DNA of 64,000 nucleotides from Phycisphaerae bacterium (GTDB taxonomy: Bacteria > Planctomycetota > Phycisphaerae > Sedimentisphaerales > Anaerobacaceae): NCBI GenBank assembly GCA_016782865.1, contig JADHXR010000006.1, positions 1 through 64,000 on the forward strand, given 5' to 3'. The position numbers and the translations under genes are program-made. This document shows positions 59,223 to 64,000 of this stretch, piece by piece. Below the pieces are notes generated by a model. It had not been told where the DNA came from. It saw only the letters and a list, made by a program, of their open reading frames with translations, and made no database searches. Each line of letters starts with the position of its first letter. The first letter of the stretch is position 1.

Positions 59223-61088
59223 ATGAAAAACGCTGTATGGAAGAACCACAAATCATCCTATGCTCTCATGTTGCTGTGCTCTTATGCCCTATTTCTCTTG
59301 TGCCCGCCGGCCGGCGTTCGTGCGGCCGAGCTGCCCAAGACCGCCAAGCTTGTCCCGCCCGGGACCGTTTTACTGGTGAATGTCGAGGACTTTGGCCGGC
59401 TCAAAACGATGTTCGAGAAAACCAGCCTCTTCAAACTTTACAAAGACCCTGCGATGAAGGCCTTTGTCGAGGATTTCAAGACCAAGTGGCAGGAAAAGGT
59501 CAGAGAGTCGGACAACGAGCTGGCCGGGATTGTTAAGGATGCCGCGACGCTGCCCCGGGGCAGAGCGGCTATCGCCGTGGTGCTCGATGAGAAAACGGAA
59601 GATACCAAAGAGCCGCCGGTTGTGCTCATAACCGAATGGGGTGAGAACACCGGCCGGATCAAGGAGATGGTGGAGCAGATTGTCACCAAGGGTGTCGAAG
59701 AAAAAGACGCCAGGCGCCAAACGGAAGATTACCGCGGCATCGGCATCACGTCAGTAACGGGAAAGTCCTCCGGCGCTCTGAGTTATTGTTTCATCGACGA
59801 CTGCCTGATAGTCTCTGCGAATCTGGAAACTCTCAAGTTTGTCATCGCACAGGCCAAGGGCGCCTCCAGCCCGACGCTCGCCGATGACGACGATTATAAC
59901 GCCACTTTGAGAGCGGTTGGCCCGTCCGGCGAGGGGCGGATCGATATCTACGTAAACATAAAACAGATCATCAAGACTGCAACCGCCCAGGACGAGGCGG
60001 GCAAGATAAAGCAAATAATAACCAACCTGGGGCTCGACAATGTCACGTCCTTCGGCTTTTCAATCGACGCTGGCGGCGGCCCCGGCGGCACCACATCCGG
60101 CAAAGCACTGCTGAAGATCGACGGCGCCAAGAAGGGTATCTGCAAATTGCTCGAGGTCGAATCCGCCGCTGTTAATGTGCCGCCGTTCGTCCCTTCCTCG
60201 GCGTCGGCGCTTTCATTTGTGAATCTGAATATAAGCAAAGCGTTCGACGAGCTTGTCAAGATTCTCAGCAGCTTCTCGCCGCAAATTGCCATGATGGCGA
60301 ACATGCCGCTCGCGCCGCCGAGCGCACAGGGCGAGCCGCCGCTCACGTTGAAGGCCGGCATTATCGACCACCTTGGCTCGCAGATTATCGTCACCCAGAG
60401 CATGGACGAATCGGCCGGCGGCACAAGCCCCGCAGTCGTCCAACCTGACTCGCTTGTCGCCCTGGCTGTAAGCGACCGCAGCGCCCTCGAGAAGACTCTG
60501 CTGTACATTCACAGCAACCTGATCGCACCGGGTAAGCCCGACGCCAGGCGAGAGCTGCTCGGCCACACGATATATCTGGTCGAACTCGGGGGCATGTTGC
60601 CCGGTTTCGGCCCGGCAGCCAGGCCGCCGATGCAGGCGCCTCTCGCTACTGGTGCTCCGTCAATGCCCAAGCTGGCGTTTACCGTCACCGACACGCATCT
60701 GATTTTCGCCGGTGAAGACGCCGTCGAGCAGGCCATTCGCACGTTGAGCAGCGGCGGTGGCGAATCAGTCGCTTCGACCAAGTGGTTCGCTCGCGCCAAA
60801 TCGAGCATCCCCTCGGCGGTGGGGCTGGCCGGCCTGCAAGACATCGCGGCCTCCGGCGAGTTTATCTGGTCGGCCCTGCACAAGATGAACAAGCCCGCCC
60901 AAGGCGGGGCGATGATCCCGGCCGGCATCCTTCCACAGGGGCTTTCATTGACAGGCACCGATCTTTTCGATTTCAGTCTGCTGCCCGAATTCGAAGCCGT
61001 TAAAAAGTACTTCGGCTCCTCCGCCTCTTACGGCGTCGCCAGGCAGGACGGGTTCTTCTTCGAATTCAAGTACCTGAATCCCCAATAG
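59223..61088 (+). CDS. Secreted DUF3352-like protein
   Basis: 621 residues, signal peptide ending near AAELPK (about residue 38). The mature chain resembles DUF3352-type proteins of planctomycetes: LVPPGTVLLVNVEDFGRL at the start, GRAAIAVVLDEKTED, SYCFIDDCLIVSANLETLKF, and a repeat of this arrangement in the second half (HTIYLVELGGMLPGF, LAFTVTDTHLIFAGEDAVEQAI). Function is unknown; an extracytoplasmic location is the only firm inference. The next gene begins 68 bp downstream after a dispersed repeat. Confidence 0.7.
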   Translation: MKNAVWKNHKSSYALMLLCSYALFLLCPPAGVRAAELPKTAKLVPPGTVLLVNVEDFGRLKTMFEKTSLFKLYKDPAMKAFVEDFKTKWQEKVRESDNELAGIVKDAATLPRGRAAIAVVLDEKTEDTKEPPVVLITEWGENTGRIKEMVEQIVTKGVEEKDARRQTEDYRGIGITSVTGKSSGALSYCFIDDCLIVSANLETLKFVIAQAKGASSPTLADDDDYNATLRAVGPSGEGRIDIYVNIKQIIKTATAQDEAGKIKQIITNLGLDNVTSFGFSIDAGGGPGGTTSGKALLKIDGAKKGICKLLEVESAAVNVPPFVPSSASALSFVNLNISKAFDELVKILSSFSPQIAMMANMPLAPPSAQGEPPLTLKAGIIDHLGSQIIVTQSMDESAGGTSPAVVQPDSLVALAVSDRSALEKTLLYIHSNLIAPGKPDARRELLGHTIYLVELGGMLPGFGPAARPPMQAPLATGAPSMPKLAFTVTDTHLIFAGEDAVEQAIRTLSSGGGESVASTKWFARAKSSIPSAVGLAGLQDIAASGEFIWSALHKMNKPAQGGAMIPAGILPQGLSLTGTDLFDFSLLPEFEAVKKYFGSSASYGVARQDGFFFEFKYLNPQ

Positions 61089-61155
61089 CCCAGGGGACGA
61101 AAATGCAAAGATCAAAAATCAAATATCAATCCCGGCGCGCCGGGAGACTGTTCCT

Positions 61156-63009
61156 ATGAAAAGGTCAAAACAGCCCGCGAAGCGGCTCCTTAATTTTGCA
61201 CTTTGTATTTTGATTTTTGACTCTCTTGTGTGTCCCGCGGCCGAGTTGTTCTCGTCGCAGCAGCAGAAGGACGCCTTCCTCAGGGTGCTGAGCAAACAGG
61301 ATGAGCGCTACGATCCCGCCGAGCAAATGATCCGCCGGCCCTTTTCCTCGCCGGGCTACCACACAACGCTCAAGGGCGGCTACGTCCACCCGACGCGCGA
61401 TTCGCTTGACTACGCCGTCGCCCTGCTCGATTCGGGTCAGCCCGACCGGCTCAAACGTGCCGAGCAAATCCTCCGACGGGTCATCTCGCTCCAGGACCAG
61501 GACCCCGAGAACCGAACCTATGGAATCTGGTCGTGGTTTGCCGAAGAGCCGCTCGACAAGATGTCACCGCCAGACTGGAACTGGGCCGATTTCTGCGGGA
61601 CCCAACTGCTCCAGGTTGCCATCGACCACATGGACCGCCTGGATGCCGATCTGCAGCGGCAGATCAGAGAATCGATCCTCCACGCCGGCCGCGCCATCAA
61701 GCGCCGAAATGTCGGCCCCGGCTACACCAACATCGCCGTGATGGGCGCCTACGTGACACTCGTCGCCGGCGAGCACTTCGACACTCAAGAACTCGCCGAC
61801 TACGGCAAGGCCCGGCTCAAAAGATTCTACGACCACACCTTCTCGCAAGGCTCGTTCAGCGAGTACAACAGCCCGACCTACAGCATCGTCGCGATCACGG
61901 AACTGGCCCGCATGCTCCGACACGTCAAAAACGCCGAATCGCGAAAGCTGCTGCGCGAGCTGAACCGCTTCGCATGGAGCCACGTCGCGCGTCACTTCCA
62001 TGCACCGACCGGCCAGTGGGCCGGCCCGCATAGCCGATGCTACGCCACCCTGCTGCGTGACAGTACCCGCGCATACATCCAGCGGGCTGCGCACGGCCAG
62101 GTAAGCTTCCTGCCCGAGAGCGCAGCGCTCGAGAGCCTCAACGCCCATCGCCTCGGCGCGAGATGTCCGCCGGATCTCCTGGACTATTTCACCAGTCTGG
62201 GCGAGCCGCGCGTCGAAACCGAGGCATTCGCCAAGAACTCGCCCGACACCCACGATATCATCGGCACCACATACCTTCACCCGGACTACACGCTGGGCTC
62301 AGTCAACATCGGCGACCTCTGGAACCAGCGACGCCCGCTGCTGGCTTACTGGCAAACCGAAGCCGGCGTTGTCGCGATGCGCCTTCGCTGCCTGCACGAT
62401 GATTACGACTACTCGTCCGCAGGCATCTTCGCCGTCCAGGACCAAGGCGACATCCTCGGCGCGGTCGTCTTCGCCACCGACGGTGGCGATACCCACATCT
62501 CCCTCGACCGAATCAAGAACGCAACCATAAAGGCCAAAGACCTCCGCCTGCGCCTGCAATTCGAAGGCGCGATCGATAATCTAAAGCTGCCCGCCAGGCC
62601 CCGGCTCAATCAGCCAATCAGGATTTCCTCAGGCCCCGTGAATGTTGACCTCCAAATCCCCCACGCTGTCTTCGCCGATTATCCGGTATCAACCGAAACG
62701 ACCCGAACCGCAATAGACGTGGTCTTGTACCGGGGCCCGGAAAAGAGCATCAATTTCAAGAACATCGGCGAGGCCGCCGTCATTTTCGCCCTGACAGTTT
62801 CCACCGGGCAAGACCAGATCGAGAATAATCAATTATCAATAACCAATAATCAATCAACAATGCTTGCCGACTTCTCCAGAGGCGGCAGACCGAGAATGTT
62901 GCTGGCCGTCCCGGCCAATCCGCTTGCCACCAAAGACCAAAGAAAAGCCGCCTCAGCCAAACTCAACTCGACAAATCCCTGGAAGATCTCTGCCCCGCAC
63001 CGACCCTGA
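61156..63009 (+). CDS. Secreted alpha-toroid-like protein, unknown function
   Basis: 617 residues with a signal peptide (LLNFALCILIFDSLVCPAA). Residues about 40-330 look like an alpha/alpha barrel (repeated helix pairs such as RAEQILRRVISLQDQDPENR, DFCGTQLLQVAIDHMDRLDA, YTNIAVMGAYVTLVAGEHF). The rest is beta-rich. This two-part shape occurs in heparinase-like and alginate-lyase-like polysaccharide lyases and in GH families, but I cannot assign one and no catalytic motif is certain. Residues about 553-570 (QIENNQLSITNNQS) are encoded by an AATCAATTATCAATAACCAA repeat captured in frame. The upstream region holds the palindrome CCCGGCGCGCCGGG (61133-61146). Confidence 0.65.
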   Translation: MKRSKQPAKRLLNFALCILIFDSLVCPAAELFSSQQQKDAFLRVLSKQDERYDPAEQMIRRPFSSPGYHTTLKGGYVHPTRDSLDYAVALLDSGQPDRLKRAEQILRRVISLQDQDPENRTYGIWSWFAEEPLDKMSPPDWNWADFCGTQLLQVAIDHMDRLDADLQRQIRESILHAGRAIKRRNVGPGYTNIAVMGAYVTLVAGEHFDTQELADYGKARLKRFYDHTFSQGSFSEYNSPTYSIVAITELARMLRHVKNAESRKLLRELNRFAWSHVARHFHAPTGQWAGPHSRCYATLLRDSTRAYIQRAAHGQVSFLPESAALESLNAHRLGARCPPDLLDYFTSLGEPRVETEAFAKNSPDTHDIIGTTYLHPDYTLGSVNIGDLWNQRRPLLAYWQTEAGVVAMRLRCLHDDYDYSSAGIFAVQDQGDILGAVVFATDGGDTHISLDRIKNATIKAKDLRLRLQFEGAIDNLKLPARPRLNQPIRISSGPVNVDLQIPHAVFADYPVSTETTRTAIDVVLYRGPEKSINFKNIGEAAVIFALTVSTGQDQIENNQLSITNNQSTMLADFSRGGRPRMLLAVPANPLATKDQRKAASAKLNSTNPWKISAPHRP

Positions 63010-63027
63010 TTAACACCGTTTTGGATT

Positions 63028-63119
63028 CACCACGAAGGCACGAAGAGCCACGAAGAAAAAGATAACGAATTCTTGTTAAAACTTCGTGTACCTTCGTGTT
63101 CCTTCGCGCCTTCGTGGTA
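63028..63119. repeat. Inverted repeat before sigma factor gene
   Basis: CACCACGAAGGCACGAAG (63028-63045) and CCTTCGCGCCTTCGTGGT (63101-63118) pair, with inner CACGAAG/CTTCGTG units. A common dispersed intergenic element. The palindrome CCCGGCGCGCCGGG occurs again at 63150-63163. Confidence 0.65.
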
Positions 63120-63218
63120 AGAGAACCTCTCAGTTTTGTCAGAGGGGCATCCCGGCGCGCCGGGACCCCTACAATATCTGCGTAAATCCTGTGCATCCAG
63201 TCTGAAAGTGATTACACA

Positions 63219-63247
63219 TTTCACGCAGCGCCAGCGTATATTATAGT
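63219..63247 (+). promoter_or_regulatory. Possible promoter for ECF sigma gene
   Basis: TTTCAC (63219-63224), 17 bp, TATAGT (63242-63247), 38 bp before the GTG start. The -35 match is weak, and an ECF-type autoregulated promoter cannot be excluded. Confidence 0.35.
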
Positions 63248-63285
63248 GAAAGGAATAATCGCATCTACAAAGTCAGGAGACGAAT

Positions 63286-63807
63286 GTGGAACGAGGCACG
63301 GAACTGTACGAGAAACTGATCGAACCTGTCCAGGACAGGATGATCGCCATCGTTACCAGGATTGTACGGGATCATGACGATGCGATGGATGTCTTTCAGG
63401 AAGTTTTGGCGGTCATCTGGAGGAAACTCAAGGTCATCGACCGCCATCCCAGTCCGCAGGCCTATATCATGCGGATATGTGTGACCCGGTCGTACGATGC
63501 CCTGCGAAAGAAGGCAAGACGCCGGATGCAGGTCAGACTCGATAAGGATATAGAGAAGTCCAAGCGGCGATCGCGCATGGAAGATTCGACGACGCTGCTC
63601 ACCATCCGCGAGGCCATCGGTCTCTTGCCGCCCAAGCAGGGCAAGACGGTGCTGCTGCGGCTGATCGAGGGCGAGGACTTTGCGAGTATCGCCAGCGTCC
63701 TGGGTTGCTCGTCCGCCACGGCCAGATCACATTTCTCAAAAGGCAAGGCACAACTTCGCACCGTTCTCGCAGATGCAGGTATCGGCCCCGAAAGGAGTAC
63801 GCAATGA
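63286..63807 (+). CDS. ECF-family RNA polymerase sigma factor
   Basis: 173 residues from GTG 63286 (AGGAG 6 bases upstream). Region 2: RIVRDHDDAMDVFQEVLAVIWRKL and PQAYIMRICVTRSYDALRKK. Region 4: REAIGLLPPKQGKTVLLRLI, EGEDFASIASVLGCSSATARSHFSKGKAQL as the helix-turn-helix (quoted in part). Region 3 is absent, as expected for ECF sigmas. The next ORF starts with an ATGA overlap of the stop, so the two proteins are made together, which is typical for a sigma factor and its regulator. Confidence 0.92.
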   Translation: MERGTELYEKLIEPVQDRMIAIVTRIVRDHDDAMDVFQEVLAVIWRKLKVIDRHPSPQAYIMRICVTRSYDALRKKARRRMQVRLDKDIEKSKRRSRMEDSTTLLTIREAIGLLPPKQGKTVLLRLIEGEDFASIASVLGCSSATARSHFSKGKAQLRTVLADAGIGPERSTQ

Positions 63808-64000
63808 ATCCTAAAGAAGATAAACACGCCAACGAAGCCGAATCGAAGCAATGGCAGGCCATTCAGGACATGTTCGACGGCGAAAACCACTGCGATGAGC
63901 AGCCGTTTCGTGAGATGCTGGACAACTTCAGGCGAGACCTGGAGAGCCATCCGTACGTTCGAGGCCGGCGAAAAGAGGGCACTTTTGAGAATCGGCGCTG
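63804..64000 (+). CDS. Gene coupled to ECF sigma factor (C-terminus beyond window)
   Basis: Starts at ATG 63804, overlapping the sigma stop by 4 bases; AAAGGAG lies 7 bases upstream. The visible 65 residues are hydrophilic (MNPKEDKHANEAESKQWQAI, MFDGENHCDEQPFREML). No zinc-binding HxxxCxxC anti-sigma motif is seen yet. By position it is probably an anti-sigma factor or membrane regulator. Confidence 0.7.
   Translation, partial: MNPKEDKHANEAESKQWQAIQDMFDGENHCDEQPFREMLDNFRRDLESHPYVRGRRKEGTFENRR

Noticed and set aside
1-64000. CRISPR array or phage genome
   Set aside because: No regularly spaced direct repeats with unique spacers, no cas genes and no phage structural genes were seen.

Overview
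The window reads as a chromosome segment of a Planctomycetota bacterium, probably class Phycisphaerae (Sedimentisphaerales-like), of moderate GC. That is inferred from content: long secreted PQQ- and PD40-propeller proteins, fibronectin-like repeats with a shared C-terminal jelly-roll domain, DUF11 repeats, TAT-exported Gfo/Idh/MocA oxidoreductases, BlaI/BlaR1 with fused C-terminal domains, and many short dispersed repeats in intergenic DNA. No 16S rRNA or tRNA gene is present, so the taxonomy is inference. The only structural RNA is tmRNA (ssrA) at 49565-49917 (-).

Layout. 1-12.9 kb: a pectate-lyase-like gene cut by the window edge, a serine hydrolase and PQQ propeller pair, a secreted ankyrin/PL9-like/ankyrin fusion, a nitrilase, Asp/Glu racemase and flavoprotein operon, an internally deleted GH53 fused to a GH43-like propeller, and a small lipoprotein. 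13-24.8 kb: mfd, a frameshifted tandem thioredoxin gene, a DUF11 surface protein, an outer-membrane-like protein, an HD protein, a parvulin lipoprotein and acpS. 25.4-27.4 kb: an AT-rich three-gene island (TIGR04255-like plus two unknowns) bracketed by inverted 15-bp repeats. 27.6-33 kb: mnmG, a radical SAM protein and a CBM9/fibronectin-like protein. 33.2-37.9 kb: a BlaI repressor, its operator, and a BlaR1-type metalloprotease whose outer part is a PD40 propeller plus ankyrin arrays. 39.3-44.2 kb: a secreted PD40 protein, histidine kinase and response regulator. 44.6-49.4 kb: a paralogue of the fibronectin-like protein, small zinc-binding ORFs, a candidate antisense small RNA, a PNPOx-like protein and an RNase D-like exonuclease.

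50-57.7 kb: two divergent TAT-signal oxidoreductases flank an accessory block. A tyrosine recombinase is followed 13 bp later by the first of three sites. Two are perfect 11-5-11 inverted repeats (arm GTAAACATACT) and the third has a decayed arm. The spacers differ (acatt, gactg, tatcg). Between the sites sit short unrelated ORFs, all on the minus strand, three of which share one leader and start region. This looks like a self-contained cassette or module array and is the best candidate here for an undescribed system. 57.7-64 kb: a TerB/trypsin-like protease with a frameshift, a DUF3352-like protein, a secreted alpha-toroid-like protein, and an ECF sigma factor translationally coupled to a downstream gene cut by the window edge.

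Common themes are polysaccharide capture and breakdown, envelope sensing through propeller and ankyrin modules, and islands of small accessory genes inserted between conserved genes.
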